Source: Mycoplasmatota bacterium (GTDB taxonomy: Bacteria; Bacillota_I; Bacilli_A; MAG-NZ). Taken from it: 64,000 nucleotides of DNA. Shown piece by piece: positions 8,831 through 17,167 of the stretch (positions are counted from its first letter, which is position 1; every line of letters starts with the position of its first letter). The stretch covers positions 2,031,501 to 2,095,500 of the forward strand of contig CP074575.1 in the NCBI GenBank assembly GCA_018394315.1. Direction: 5' to 3'. Under the pieces are notes generated by a model that saw nothing but the letters and a program-made list of their open reading frames with translations, ran no database searches and was not told where the DNA came from. Position numbers and translations under genes: made by a program.

Positions 8831-8991
8831 AATATTCCTCCTACTTATGAATTGTTTTTTTACAACTAAATATAACATTTTAAAACCGTATTTACAACAC
8901 TTTTTTTGAAATGTTTTTTACATAATTTTACCGCAAAAATTCATTGAGTGATTTTTTAGAGCTATCAGTCGTAAAATGGCATAGTAATGCG

Positions 8992-9024
8992 AAAAAAAGA
9001 ACTTGTAAATGTCTACAAGTTCTT
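8992..9024. terminator. strong terminator after the DUF1015 gene
   Basis: AGAACTTGTA / TACAAGTTCT is a perfect 10-bp inverted repeat with a 6-nt loop. On the minus strand it is followed by seven T. It lies about 25 nt beyond the stop of the DUF1015 gene and closes the serine operon. Confidence 0.85.
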
Positions 9025-9049
9025 AAAAATTTATGTTCATAATTTCATA

Positions 9050-10291
9050 TTAAATTAGTTTGTGTACGAATAAACCGCTTCTTAATTTAGGTTCAAACCA
9101 TGTAGACTTAGCTGGCATTGTCTCTCCACTATCAGAAACATCCATAATATCAGTCATTTTAACAGGATATAAAGCAATTGCTACTTCGTACTCTTTTGAG
9201 TCAACTAAACTTTCTAACTCTTCCAATCCCCTAATTCCACCGACAAAATGAATTCTACTAGACTTTCTTGGATCCTCTATTCCTAATATAGGTTGAAGTA
9301 AATTATTCTGTACTATAGCTGCATCTAATGAATTAACAGGATGATTCTTATCATAGGAATCTTCTTTCGCAGTTAACTTATACCAAACATTATCTAAATA
9401 TAGTCCATATTTATGTTTACTCTCAGGACGATAAACAGTACCAACTTCCTCAAGCAAGAAACTCTTTTTAACTTCAGTTAGAAATTCTTCCTTAGACTTA
9501 CCATTTAAATCTTTTACTACTCTATTATAATCCATAATATATAAATGACTCTCAGGGAAAATAACGCTCATGAAGAAGTTAAATTCTTCATCGCCTTTAT
9601 ACTCTGGATTTTCTTCTCGTCTTTTTAATCCCACTTTAGCACTTGAAGCACTTCTATGGTGACCATCAGCTATATAAAGATTATCGATATTAGCAAATAA
9701 GCTACTAATTCTTTCATTTACGCTTTCATCCGAAACAACCCAAACAATATGACTTATTCCATCTTCAGAAACAAAATCATAAACTGGCTTGTTGCTAGTA
9801 GTCCATACATCTAAAATGTTTTGTAACTCTTCATCATCACGGTATGTTAAAAAGATTGGAGCAGTATTCGCATCACAATAATCAAAATTATTAATGCGGT
9901 CAATTTCTTTCTTCGGTAAAGTAAATTCATGTTTCTTAATTACATCATTCAAATAATCATCTATAGAAGTACAAGCAACAAATCCAGTCTGCTCTCTAGT
10001 GTCCATTATTTGACGGTAAATGTAAAACAGTGGTTTTTCATCTTGAACAAGTGTTCCCTCTTTCTGGAAACGATCTAAATTCTCTTTTGCTTTCAAATAA
10101 ACATCTTCATCATATTGGTTTACGTTAGGTAAGTCAATTTCACTTCTTACAATATGAAGAAAGCTAAACGGATTACTTTCAGCCATTTTAGCTGCTTCTT
10201 CTCTATTCATTACATCATAAGGTAGTGATGCAATTTTTTCGACTAAATCAGGATTAGGTCTGATAGCCTTAAACGGTTTTACAATAGCCAT
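9050..10291 (-). CDS. DUF1015 family protein, third gene of serine operon
   Basis: A 413-residue soluble protein. The start AIVKPFKAIRPNPDLV and PYDVMNREEA are the family N-terminal blocks, and the conserved DGHHRSASSAK motif is near residues 206-216. The molecular activity of DUF1015 is not established to my knowledge. DGHHR recalls the DGxHR motif of ParB/Srx-fold proteins, including free-serine kinases, which is only suggestive. It follows serA by 10 bp and starts after ATAGGAGAAATTTT, so it is the last gene of serC-serA-DUF1015. No serB is in this window, making a role in the phosphoserine/serine step an obvious hypothesis. Confidence 0.85.
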   Translation of the reverse strand: MAIVKPFKAIRPNPDLVEKIASLPYDVMNREEAAKMAESNPFSFLHIVRSEIDLPNVNQYDEDVYLKAKENLDRFQKEGTLVQDEKPLFYIYRQIMDTREQTGFVACTSIDDYLNDVIKKHEFTLPKKEIDRINNFDYCDANTAPIFLTYRDDEELQNILDVWTTSNKPVYDFVSEDGISHIVWVVSDESVNERISSLFANIDNLYIADGHHRSASSAKVGLKRREENPEYKGDEEFNFFMSVIFPESHLYIMDYNRVVKDLNGKSKEEFLTEVKKSFLLEEVGTVYRPESKHKYGLYLDNVWYKLTAKEDSYDKNHPVNSLDAAIVQNNLLQPILGIEDPRKSSRIHFVGGIRGLEELESLVDSKEYEVAIALYPVKMTDIMDVSDSGETMPAKSTWFEPKLRSGLFVHKLI

Positions 10292-10301
10292 AAAATTTCT
10301 C

Positions 10302-11210
10302 CTATAAAATTTCTTTTATTATATTAATAGTTTCAATCCCAATTCTATCCTGAGCTTCGCTAGTTGAAGCCCCAATATGTGGAGTAAGTGAGATTTTAGG
10401 ATGAGTATAAATCGCTTCGTTTCTAGTTGGTTCTTCTTCAAATACGTCTAAAGCAGCCGCAGCAACTTTTCCGCTATCAAGTGCTCTAATTAATGCATCT
10501 TCAGATACCACTTTACCTCTTGCGGTATCAACTAAATAAACTCCATCCTTCATCTTCTGAAATTCATTATCTCCTATTACAGTTCCTACTTCTTTAATGA
10601 AAGGAATATGTAAAGATATAAAATCTGAATTAGCATATAATTCATCTAAATCTACAAATTTACACTCAGGGACTAATGAACTTTCACCCGATATATCAAA
10701 GTAAATAACATCCATTCCTAAAGCAAGTGCTCTTTTAGCTACTTCTCTAGAAATTCTACCAAAGCCAACTAAACCTAAAGTTTTACCAGCCAATTCAATT
10801 CCCTTATAGGCTTTCTTATTCCATTCTCCATTTCTCATAGTCACGTTAGAAATATAGATATATCTTGCTAAACTAAACATATGCCCAATCGCTAATTCAG
10901 CAACTGCAGCACTTGAAGCACTTGGAGTATTTCTTACAATGAAACCTTTACTTTCAGCATACTTAACATCAATATTATCTAACCCAACACCAGCACGGAT
11001 CATTAATCTTAGTTTACTACCTACAGCTTTATCAATTAAACTCTCTCTTATTTTAGTCGCACTTCTTATAATAATACACTCTACTTCTTGTATTCGTTTC
11101 TCTAACTCTTCTCCCTCATAATGATTAGTATCAACAACATAACCTAACTTTTCTAGTTCAAGTTTAGCGTTAGCTGCAATACCATCATTAGCTAAAATTA
11201 TTCTACTCAT
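10302..11210 (-). CDS. serA: D-3-phosphoglycerate dehydrogenase, short form
   Basis: A 302-residue D-2-hydroxyacid dehydrogenase. GKTLGLVGFGRISREVAKRA (about 141-160) is the NAD Rossmann motif, and DTARGKVVSEDALIRAL plus PHIGASTSEAQ (about 278-288, catalytic His) are the family C-terminal blocks. It has no ACT or allosteric domain, so it is probably not feedback-inhibited by serine in the usual way. It oxidises 3-phosphoglycerate to 3-phosphohydroxypyruvate. Its ATG (11210-11208) overlaps the serC stop as TAATG and is preceded by GGGGGCTATA; an ATG four codons earlier (11222) is also possible. The overlap indicates translational coupling with serC. Confidence 0.88.
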   Translation of the reverse strand: MSRIILANDGIAANAKLELEKLGYVVDTNHYEGEELEKRIQEVECIIIRSATKIRESLIDKAVGSKLRLMIRAGVGLDNIDVKYAESKGFIVRNTPSASSAAVAELAIGHMFSLARYIYISNVTMRNGEWNKKAYKGIELAGKTLGLVGFGRISREVAKRALALGMDVIYFDISGESSLVPECKFVDLDELYANSDFISLHIPFIKEVGTVIGDNEFQKMKDGVYLVDTARGKVVSEDALIRALDSGKVAAAALDVFEEEPTRNEAIYTHPKISLTPHIGASTSEAQDRIGIETINIIKEIL

Positions 11211-12280
11211 TATAGCCCCCATATATCCTCAATTTCTTTTAATAGTGATAATAAATCTTCAGTTTTTCTATCTGCCATATGAGCTATACGGAACGCTTTT
11301 TCTTTTAAAGCTCCATATCCATTAGAAATCATATATCCTCGCTTAGCTAATTCTTTATTCAACTCCGCAATGCCATTTCCTTTAGTGTTTAAAATACAGC
11401 TTACTGTATTAGATAAATAATTTTCATTAGCATATAAAGCAAAATGTTTCTTAGCCCAAGCTCTTACAATTTCAGCTTGCTCAATATGACGATTAAATCT
11501 ATTCTCTAATCCTTCTTCATTAAGAATTCTATCTAATTGGTAATCTAATGCAAACATATGTGGTGTTGTTGGTGTAGATGGATATTGATAAGCAGATTTC
11601 GCCTTATCATAAACTGATACTAAATTAAAGTACCATCCTCTATTTTCAACAGTTTGCGCTCTTTCATATGCTTTGTCAGATACACTCGCAACCGCTAATC
11701 CTGGAGGTAATCCTAAACATTTTTGCGTAGATGCAACGCAGAAATCAATGTTACATTTATCTACTTCTACTTTTGCTCCACCTAAACTCGAAACAGTATC
11801 AACACAGAAAATAACATCAGGATATTTGCTTACTACTTGCCCAATTTCGTATACTGGATTCATAATTCCAGAAGAAGTTTCATTATGAGTTACTGTAACT
11901 AAATCATACTTCCCAGTTTTAAGAGCTTCTTCTACCATCTCAGGAGTAGTTGGCTCTCCATCTTCAGACTTAAAATGGTCAGCTGGAATATTATTGCTAG
12001 TAGCCATTTTATACCAACGATCTCCAAACGCACCAACGCTGAACACTGCAGCACGCTTTTTAGTACAACTTCTAATTGCCATCTCCATTAATCCACTACC
12101 AGAACTTGTACTTAATATAATTGTGTTTTTAGTGTACATTAACTTTTGTAGATTCTCACTTATAGATCTTTGTAACTCAGTTGCTTCCTTAGCTCTATGA
12201 CCAATCTGTGGAGTTGCTAATTTCTCCAAAACTTTAGGATCCACGTCAACTGGACCAGGTATAAACAGTTTTTTATACAT
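11210..12280 (-). CDS. serC: class V aminotransferase, probable phosphoserine aminotransferase
   Basis: A 356-residue PLP enzyme of the alanine-glyoxylate/serine-pyruvate/phosphoserine aminotransferase group. The start LFIPGPVDVDPKVL and IGHRAKE are the family N-terminus, and CVDTVSSLGG (about 155-164) binds PLP. CVASTQKCLGLPPG (about 179-192) has the Schiff-base lysine. Sequence alone would allow alanine-glyoxylate or serine-pyruvate transaminase. Direct overlap with serA argues for the phosphohydroxypyruvate to phosphoserine step, as in similar clostridial operons. The start follows AGGAGGATAAA. Confidence 0.82.
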   Translation of the reverse strand: MYKKLFIPGPVDVDPKVLEKLATPQIGHRAKEATELQRSISENLQKLMYTKNTIILSTSSGSGLMEMAIRSCTKKRAAVFSVGAFGDRWYKMATSNNIPADHFKSEDGEPTTPEMVEEALKTGKYDLVTVTHNETSSGIMNPVYEIGQVVSKYPDVIFCVDTVSSLGGAKVEVDKCNIDFCVASTQKCLGLPPGLAVASVSDKAYERAQTVENRGWYFNLVSVYDKAKSAYQYPSTPTTPHMFALDYQLDRILNEEGLENRFNRHIEQAEIVRAWAKKHFALYANENYLSNTVSCILNTKGNGIAELNKELAKRGYMISNGYGALKEKAFRIAHMADRKTEDLLSLLKEIEDIWGL

Positions 12281-12350
12281 TTTATCCTCCTATTTAATTG
12301 ATTTCACTTGTATTATACATTAATTAGGTTGCTTATCATAGTATTATTAT

Positions 12351-12381
12351 AAAAAAAAAATTAGAGAACTTTCTCTAATTT
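12351..12381 (-). terminator. terminator after the PspC gene
   Basis: Minus-strand stem AATTAGAGAA / TTCTCTAATT with a 2-4 nt loop, followed by ten T. It overlaps the stop codon of the PspC gene. Confidence 0.85.
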
Positions 12382-12577
12382 ATAGTGTACTAGATTCTTT
12401 TACAGGAAGAACCAAGGCAAAAATAATATAAAGTAATATTCCTGTACCTGCTCCAAATACCGCGACTAACCAAAGTATTCTAACTAAAGTAACATCAATA
12501 TCAAAATACTCAGCAAATCCCGCACATACGCCAGCTAATTTAGCTTCACTCCTATTTCTATATAACCTCTTCTCCAT
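12380..12577 (-). CDS. PspC domain small membrane protein
   Basis: A 65-residue protein with the compact PspC domain: RLYRNRSEAKLAGVCAGFAEYF (two segments around residues 4-25) followed by DVTLVRILWLVAVFG and a hydrophobic helix ending ALVLPVKE. PspC-domain proteins are single-helix inner-membrane proteins linked to envelope stress. I chose the ATG at 12577, preceded by GAGGTGAGCGAT, over a GTG three codons upstream. It is single-gene, with its own terminator, between serC and the EamA transporter. Confidence 0.9.
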   Translation of the reverse strand: MEKRLYRNRSEAKLAGVCAGFAEYFDIDVTLVRILWLVAVFGAGTGILLYIIFALVLPVKESSTL

Positions 12578-12627
12578 ATCGCTCACCTCATTAAAATTAT
12601 ATCATATCAATTAGGAAATTTGTAATA

Positions 12628-13476
12628 TTATATTCTTAGGTTATTCTTAAAATTATATATACCACTTAAAATTATAATAATCCCACCTAAGATCGAAAAC
12701 ATATCTGGAATATCATCAAAAAACGTATAGGTCATAATTAAAGCAAATATTATACTTGAATAATTATAGATAGATATTCTTGAGGCTTCAGCATACTTAT
12801 ATGCACTCGTCATTAGGACTTGAGCAGCTGTAGCTGATAGTCCCATAAGAATCAGACCTAGTGCCTGTCTAAAATCAGGAATTACTATTTCATTACCAAG
12901 TAATATAATGAATGTCATGACTGAAGTAAATAATGAAAAGTAAAAAACAATTATACTTGGCGAGACTTTACCACTTATGCTTCTTATAGCCGTATACGCC
13001 CCTCCTGCAAAAACTGCAGAAACTAATGCTGCCAAAGCAGGTAGCATAGAAAAATCAAAAGTAGGTTTAATTACAAACAATGCTCCAAGAAATGCAAATA
13101 TAATTGAAATAACTTGGTACTCCTTCAACTTTTCTTTTAGTAATAACACTGAAAATAATATAACGAAGAATGGATTAAGTTTATTAAGAATAGCCGCATC
13201 TGAAAGAATCATATTATCAATCGCATAATAATAGGCTATAATCCCCAAGAATCCTAGAAGACACCTAAATAATAAATTAGACCTATGTTCCTTCTCTATA
13301 AATAAACTAACGTCACCTTTGATTATAATGGGCAAGATAAAAATCACACCTAAAATATTACGTACGAATACCTTTTCATATAATGGAATATCAACCAGTA
13401 ACTTAACTAGTGTTGCATTCATTGTAAAAAATAAAGATGATAATATTATCAATGTTACTCCTTTAATATAGTTCAT
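12628..13476 (-). CDS. EamA/DMT-family transporter
   Basis: A 282-residue protein made almost entirely of ten predicted membrane helices in two EamA halves, the usual drug/metabolite transporter size. The first half contains RNILGVIFILP and the short loop ILNKLNPFFVILFSVLLLKEKL, the classic EamA helix 4-5 junction; the second has YAEASRISIYNYSSIIFAL. The substrate is unknown: amino-acid or metabolite export is common in the family. It is a single gene, upstream of pspC on the same strand. Confidence 0.88.
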   Translation of the reverse strand: MNYIKGVTLIILSSLFFTMNATLVKLLVDIPLYEKVFVRNILGVIFILPIIIKGDVSLFIEKEHRSNLLFRCLLGFLGIIAYYYAIDNMILSDAAILNKLNPFFVILFSVLLLKEKLKEYQVISIIFAFLGALFVIKPTFDFSMLPALAALVSAVFAGGAYTAIRSISGKVSPSIIVFYFSLFTSVMTFIILLGNEIVIPDFRQALGLILMGLSATAAQVLMTSAYKYAEASRISIYNYSSIIFALIMTYTFFDDIPDMFSILGGIIIILSGIYNFKNNLRI

Positions 13477-13507
13477 ATGTACCTCATTTTTTATTCTGAT
13501 TTATAAA

Positions 13508-13536
13508 ATAAAAGCTACACAAGTAGTATAGCTCTT
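13508..13536 (-). terminator. probable terminator after glsB/yeaQ
   Basis: Minus-strand AAGAGCTA / TAGCTTTT stem with a longer loop, followed by TTTATTTT. The loop is larger than ideal, hence moderate confidence. Confidence 0.55.
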
Positions 13537-13546
13537 ATTCTCAAAG

Positions 13547-13789
13547 TTATCGGATTTTTTTAATAAGCCATAAAAGAATTAATGCACCTAATACAGCACC
13601 AATAATACTTCCGATTAAACCGCTGAAAGAAATACCAATCATACCAAACAACCAGCTACCAAGAAAACTACCTATTAGCCCTACTCCAACATTTTCCCAA
13701 AACTTCTTCTTTCTAGAGTTTGATATTTCACCGGCAATCCACCCTGCAACAAAACCAATGACTATTTTAGTTATTATATATGTAAACAT
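13547..13789 (-). CDS. GlsB/YeaQ/YmgE-family stress membrane protein
   Basis: An 80-residue protein of three short glycine-rich helices: GFVAGWIAGEIS, NVGVGLIGSFLGSWLFGMIG and LIGSIIGAVLGALILLWLI, ending KKIR. This is the transglycosylase-associated/GlsB family, associated with general and acid stress in other bacteria; the biochemical activity is unknown. Its ATG follows AGGAGAATAAA only 15 bp after the stop of the aminomutase gene, so the two are likely co-transcribed. That pairing would fit an osmotic or stress response. Confidence 0.88.
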   Translation of the reverse strand: MFTYIITKIVIGFVAGWIAGEISNSRKKKFWENVGVGLIGSFLGSWLFGMIGISFSGLIGSIIGAVLGALILLWLIKKIR

Positions 13790-13804
13790 TTTATTCTCCT
13801 CTTA

Positions 13805-15112
13805 CTAAATTTTCTTGCTGTTCGCGATATCTTTAAACAGTGTTATACTTTCATTATCTTTAATAATATCTTTCAACGGAACAGTAGGCTTGTTATCATA
13901 TTCCATAACCTTGCCTTCCCAAGTTCTAATCACAATATAATCTTTACCCCTAGAAACAACATAATTCGGTAAAATAGGAGTTTTTCCTAATCCCCCTGGA
14001 GCGTTTACTATATAGTAAGGAATTCCTAATCCAGATGTGTAACCTCTTAGATACTCCATAATTTCTAATCCATCATCAATAGATGTGTTAAAATGAGAAA
14101 TTCCTTTTACATGTTTATTATGAAATATATAATAGGGTCTTACTCTAATCTTCAAAAGTTCTTGATTTAATAATCTCATGACAAATTTATCATTATTAAT
14201 CCCATTAAGGAGTACCGCTTGATTTCCTAAAACAATCCCTGCGTCAGCAAGTTTTAAGCAAGCCAATTTAGATTCTGGAGTAACTTCTTTAGGATGATTA
14301 AAATGTGTATTTAAATAAATAGGATGATATTTTTTAAGCATATCAATCAAATCATCTGTAATTCTCTGTGGAAGAGTAACAGGCGTTCGTGTTCCTATTC
14401 TTATTATTTCCACATGTGGAATCTTTCTCAATTCACTAATAATAAATTCGAGATATTTATCACTTAACATTAATGCGTCCCCACCTGTAAGTAAAACATC
14501 TCTAATCTCTTTATTCTCTTTTACATAATTAATAGATTCGATTATCTCATCTCGACTAGTATTATTTTCAATATAGTCTATATTTCTTTTTCTTTGACAA
14601 TGTCTACAATACATCGCACATATATTAGTTACGTTAATTATAAGCCTATCTGGATATCTTCTTGTAATTGCACCTGCTGGATTTGTATATTCCTCATTCA
14701 TTGGATCTAAATCACCTTGAACATCAATTATTTCATTTACTAAAGGTATTGACATTAATCTTAATGGATCATAAATATTCGTACTATTCATTAAAGCAGC
14801 ATAATAAGGTGAAACTGCCCATCTTGACTCACTTCCAATTTTTATCAAATCTTTTTTTTCAGCATCAGACAAACTTAAGATAAGACTTAATACTTCGGGA
14901 TCCTCAATTCTATTCTTAAGATGCCACTTATAATCATTCCAATCATTCTCAGTAGCATTATAATATTTTAAAATGTTTTGCTTTTTTTCTTTGTAACTTT
15001 TTTGTACTTTCTCTTCATAACCCTTTGGTATAGAATCAATAACTTTTAAGTAATCTTCAATCCTTCCTTTCAGTTCACTTGCTCTCTTGAGTGATACAAG
15101 TTTTTTATTCAA
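13805..15112 (-). CDS. eam: radical SAM glutamate 2,3-aminomutase (KamA family)
   Basis: A 436-residue KamA-family radical SAM/PLP enzyme. CAMYCRHC (around residue 170) is the CxxxCxxC cluster motif, LLTGGDALML is the conserved GGD block, and LNTHFNHPKEV and NAPGGLGKTP are family blocks. In lysine 2,3-aminomutase two aspartates bind the substrate side-chain amine (in YxxDxxxG and VDAPGG). Here the matching positions are Lys (FHNKHVKG) and Asn (IVNAPGG), the substitutions described for glutamate 2,3-aminomutase, which makes beta-glutamate. The TTG at 15112 follows AAAGGGGAGATTAT; a GTG at 15142 is the alternative start. No ablB-like acetyltransferase is adjacent. Confidence 0.78.
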   Translation of the reverse strand: MNKKLVSLKRASELKGRIEDYLKVIDSIPKGYEEKVQKSYKEKKQNILKYYNATENDWNDYKWHLKNRIEDPEVLSLILSLSDAEKKDLIKIGSESRWAVSPYYAALMNSTNIYDPLRLMSIPLVNEIIDVQGDLDPMNEEYTNPAGAITRRYPDRLIINVTNICAMYCRHCQRKRNIDYIENNTSRDEIIESINYVKENKEIRDVLLTGGDALMLSDKYLEFIISELRKIPHVEIIRIGTRTPVTLPQRITDDLIDMLKKYHPIYLNTHFNHPKEVTPESKLACLKLADAGIVLGNQAVLLNGINNDKFVMRLLNQELLKIRVRPYYIFHNKHVKGISHFNTSIDDGLEIMEYLRGYTSGLGIPYYIVNAPGGLGKTPILPNYVVSRGKDYIVIRTWEGKVMEYDNKPTVPLKDIIKDNESITLFKDIANSKKI

Positions 15113-15223
15113 ATAATCTCCCCTTTCAAAAAAAGGTCCCACTTTATTATAACATAGTGAACTAAATATCTTGTCAATATTCCTAGATACCGCTTTTTCA
15201 GATGATTTATCAAAAAACTTACG

Positions 15224-15247
15224 AAAAAAAAGAACCTTTTGGTTCTT
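15224..15247 (-). terminator. terminator downstream of the tRNA-Pro remnant
   Basis: AAGAACC / GGTTCTT stem with a TTTT loop; on the minus strand it is followed by seven T. It can terminate transcripts coming from the lipoprotein gene to its right. Confidence 0.8.
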
Positions 15248-15260
15248 CGACTCTATATTA

Positions 15261-15284
15261 TGCCCGGGAAGACAGGATTTGAAC
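15261..15284 (-). repeat. copy of the tRNA-Pro 3' end (tRNA scar)
   Basis: CGGGAAGACAGGATTTGAAC at 15265-15284 is identical over 20 nt to 16690-16709, the T-arm/acceptor 3' end of the intact tRNA-Pro. The bases in front (TGCC versus TGGT) still resemble the CCA end. The rest of a tRNA is absent. It has the same orientation as the intact gene and lies about 1.4 kb beyond its 3' end. That is where the second att copy of a tRNA-integrated element would be, though a decayed tRNA duplicate is also possible. Confidence 0.75.
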
Positions 15285-15495
15285 TATCGCTTGTATAATT
15301 ACCTACTTCAATATTCATTATTTCTAAGATAAATTAAGCATTATTTAGTGATTGATGATAATTAAGTATTGAGATTATATTATTCACCTACATACATTAT
15401 AAGATTTATACGGAACGATATGTTCTGTTCGACAAATAAATATTTATATTCTAATTACAAAACAAAGTCAATTGAAATTCAATAGCCTATAGATA

Positions 15496-16473
15496 TTATC
15501 GAATTTCAAAGTAACCATATACTTGATACTGAGGGTAGTTACCTGGACCGTAATCTTGACCATCTAGAGTTTCTCTTAAAATAGTGGTAGCTATCCTATA
15601 CTCTCCTGCATTCAGTCCATAAGAGTATATGCCAAGATTATATGTTACTTCTACTGTCTCAATTTCTAGGAGTGTAAATCCAATCAGATTAAATGCAGCC
15701 CCTTCAAAATTAATGTCTTTTACGACAGTCTTCCACACTCCATCAACTTTTTTCTCTAATGCGAAATAAAGACCATAAGTGAATTTATCATCTATGTTAT
15801 TTACCAGTTTAGCCGATATTTTTGTAAATTCATTATAGAGTTCCTCTTCTATTTCCATTGTTAATCCATCAATATCGTCATATCTTTGTTCTGAGGTATA
15901 CCAATATTTTTGTTGATTATCTAGACTTATATCGACTTCCCCTTGATCGTTTATACTAAAAGGGATTTTCATATCCTGACTACCCATTCCAAGGTAATCA
16001 GTTAGAATTCTATACTCTCCTTCAGCAATCTCATCGGTGTACTCGAATAAGGAATATCTATAAATTTCTGATTCTCCAGGCTCAATAAAACTAATTACAC
16101 CTGTACTTCCCTTAAAAGTTTCATCTTCTAATGTTCTCCAGGTACCAGTTTCTTTCTTTTGCAATGTGTAATCATCTCCAGGTCCAAGATCACTACTACT
16201 GTTGTTGATCCACATTACATCTATCGCCAATACTCCTTGGTCGTATATGCTATATTCAGAGAATGCACACACAAATATTCCACATTCATTATCGAAGTTA
16301 TATTCTGAAACCTTCTCATCCTTATTCTCCGTGGTGTCTACATTTGATTGTTCATCTGCTTCTCCATTCAATTGGTTGCTTGACTCATCATTATATTGAT
16401 AAGAGTCTTCTTTACATCCAAATAGTATGATACTCGATATCATTACTATAATTACTAAGAATATTTTTTTCAT
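15496..16473 (-). CDS. lipoprotein with two Big_14-type Ig-like domains
   Basis: A 325-residue protein with a type II signal peptide: KKIFLVIIVMISSIILFGC, lipobox LFGC with Cys20. An acidic, Asn/Asp/Glu-rich linker follows, then two related domains of about 120 residues. Each has a tryptophan-containing strand (YTLQKKETGTWRTL; FALEKKVDGVWKTV), a hydrophobic segment and a closing GEYRI motif (EIAEGEYRI; GLNAGEYRI). This resembles the Ig-like domain found in many clostridial and bacillar lipoproteins. It is presumed anchored outside the membrane; binding partner unknown. It is the only gene between tRNA-Pro and the tRNA-Pro 3'-end copy, so it could be the cargo of a small insertion. Confidence 0.75.
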   Translation of the reverse strand: MKKIFLVIIVMISSIILFGCKEDSYQYNDESSNQLNGEADEQSNVDTTENKDEKVSEYNFDNECGIFVCAFSEYSIYDQGVLAIDVMWINNSSSDLGPGDDYTLQKKETGTWRTLEDETFKGSTGVISFIEPGESEIYRYSLFEYTDEIAEGEYRILTDYLGMGSQDMKIPFSINDQGEVDISLDNQQKYWYTSEQRYDDIDGLTMEIEEELYNEFTKISAKLVNNIDDKFTYGLYFALEKKVDGVWKTVVKDINFEGAAFNLIGFTLLEIETVEVTYNLGIYSYGLNAGEYRIATTILRETLDGQDYGPGNYPQYQVYGYFEIR

Positions 16474-16653
16474 AAAAACCTCCTAATAAATGATAGTTAT
16501 TATATGGCTAATTTTACCATTTTTTCTTAACCAATATCTCTAAAAACACATACTTTACATATATTACACATTGAACTGCATTGAATTTCTATCTTTTCGA
16601 TAGCTTTTTACATAATTCGAGCGATAATTTTTGATTCTTTATTACTAAAAAAG

Positions 16654-16677
16654 AAAAAATCGCCCATTAGACGATTA
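16654..16677 (-). terminator. terminator of the tRNA cluster
   Basis: Minus-strand AATCGTC / GGCGATT stem (one mismatch), followed by TTTTTC, lying about 10 nt beyond the 3' end of tRNA-Pro. Confidence 0.65.
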
Positions 16678-16685
16678 TATTTTTA

Positions 16686-16762
16686 TGGTCGGGAAGACAG
16701 GATTTGAACCTGCGACCCCCTGGTCCCAAACCAGGTGCTCTACCAAGCTGAGCCACTTCCCG
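16686..16762 (-). tRNA. tRNA-Pro (UGG)
   Basis: A 7-bp acceptor CGGGAAG / CTTCCCG, discriminator A and encoded CCA; anticodon stem CCTGG / CCAGG with loop TTTGGGA gives anticodon TGG. The T arm has GGTTCAAATCC. It is the last gene of a minus-strand Asp-Arg-Pro cluster. Confidence 0.97.
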
Positions 16763-16777
16763 ATGTAATTATTGTTA

Positions 16778-16854
16778 TGGCGCGCCCAATAGGAGTCGAA
16801 CCCATAACCTCTTGATCCGTAGTCAAGCACTCTATCCAATTGAGCTATGGGCGC
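16778..16854 (-). tRNA. tRNA-Arg (ACG)
   Basis: Acceptor GCGCCCA / TGGGCGC, then G and CCA. Anticodon stem CTTGA / TCAAG with loop CTACGGA gives ACG, the wobble-inosine arginine tRNA. T arm GGTTCGACTCC. Confidence 0.97.
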
Positions 16855-16863
16855 ACTAATTAA

Positions 16864-16939
16864 TGGCGGTCCAGACGGGAATTGAACCCGCGATCTTCGG
16901 TGTGACAGACCGACATGTTAACCGCTACACTACTGGACC
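16864..16939 (-). tRNA. tRNA-Asp (GUC)
   Basis: Acceptor GGTCCAG / CTGGACC, discriminator G and CCA. Anticodon stem TCGGT / ACCGA with loop CTGTCAC gives GTC. First gene of the three-tRNA cluster. Confidence 0.97.
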
Positions 16940-17095
16940 TCATTGCCTTAAAATTATAGCACACGTATATTTCTAATGCAAGAGAAATTTCAACATTTTT
17001 TTAATAGATAAATCAGCGTCATTATTTGGCTCATTTATGAACAATTTAGAGTGAATACCCAAGTTAATAAAACTATAGTTTAGAGATAGAAAAGT

Positions 17096-17125
17096 AAAAA
17101 GGACTTTAGATCAAAAGTCCTTTTT
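17096..17125 (-). terminator. terminator after the giant surface protein gene
   Basis: AAAAAGGACTTT / AAAGTCCTTTTT, a 12-bp stem with a 6-nt loop and a T-run on the minus strand. It lies about 45 nt past the stop of the giant gene. Confidence 0.85.
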
Positions 17126-17167
17126 ATGGTTTACCCTGCGCAAAATCCATTGATTTTGATTCTATTT

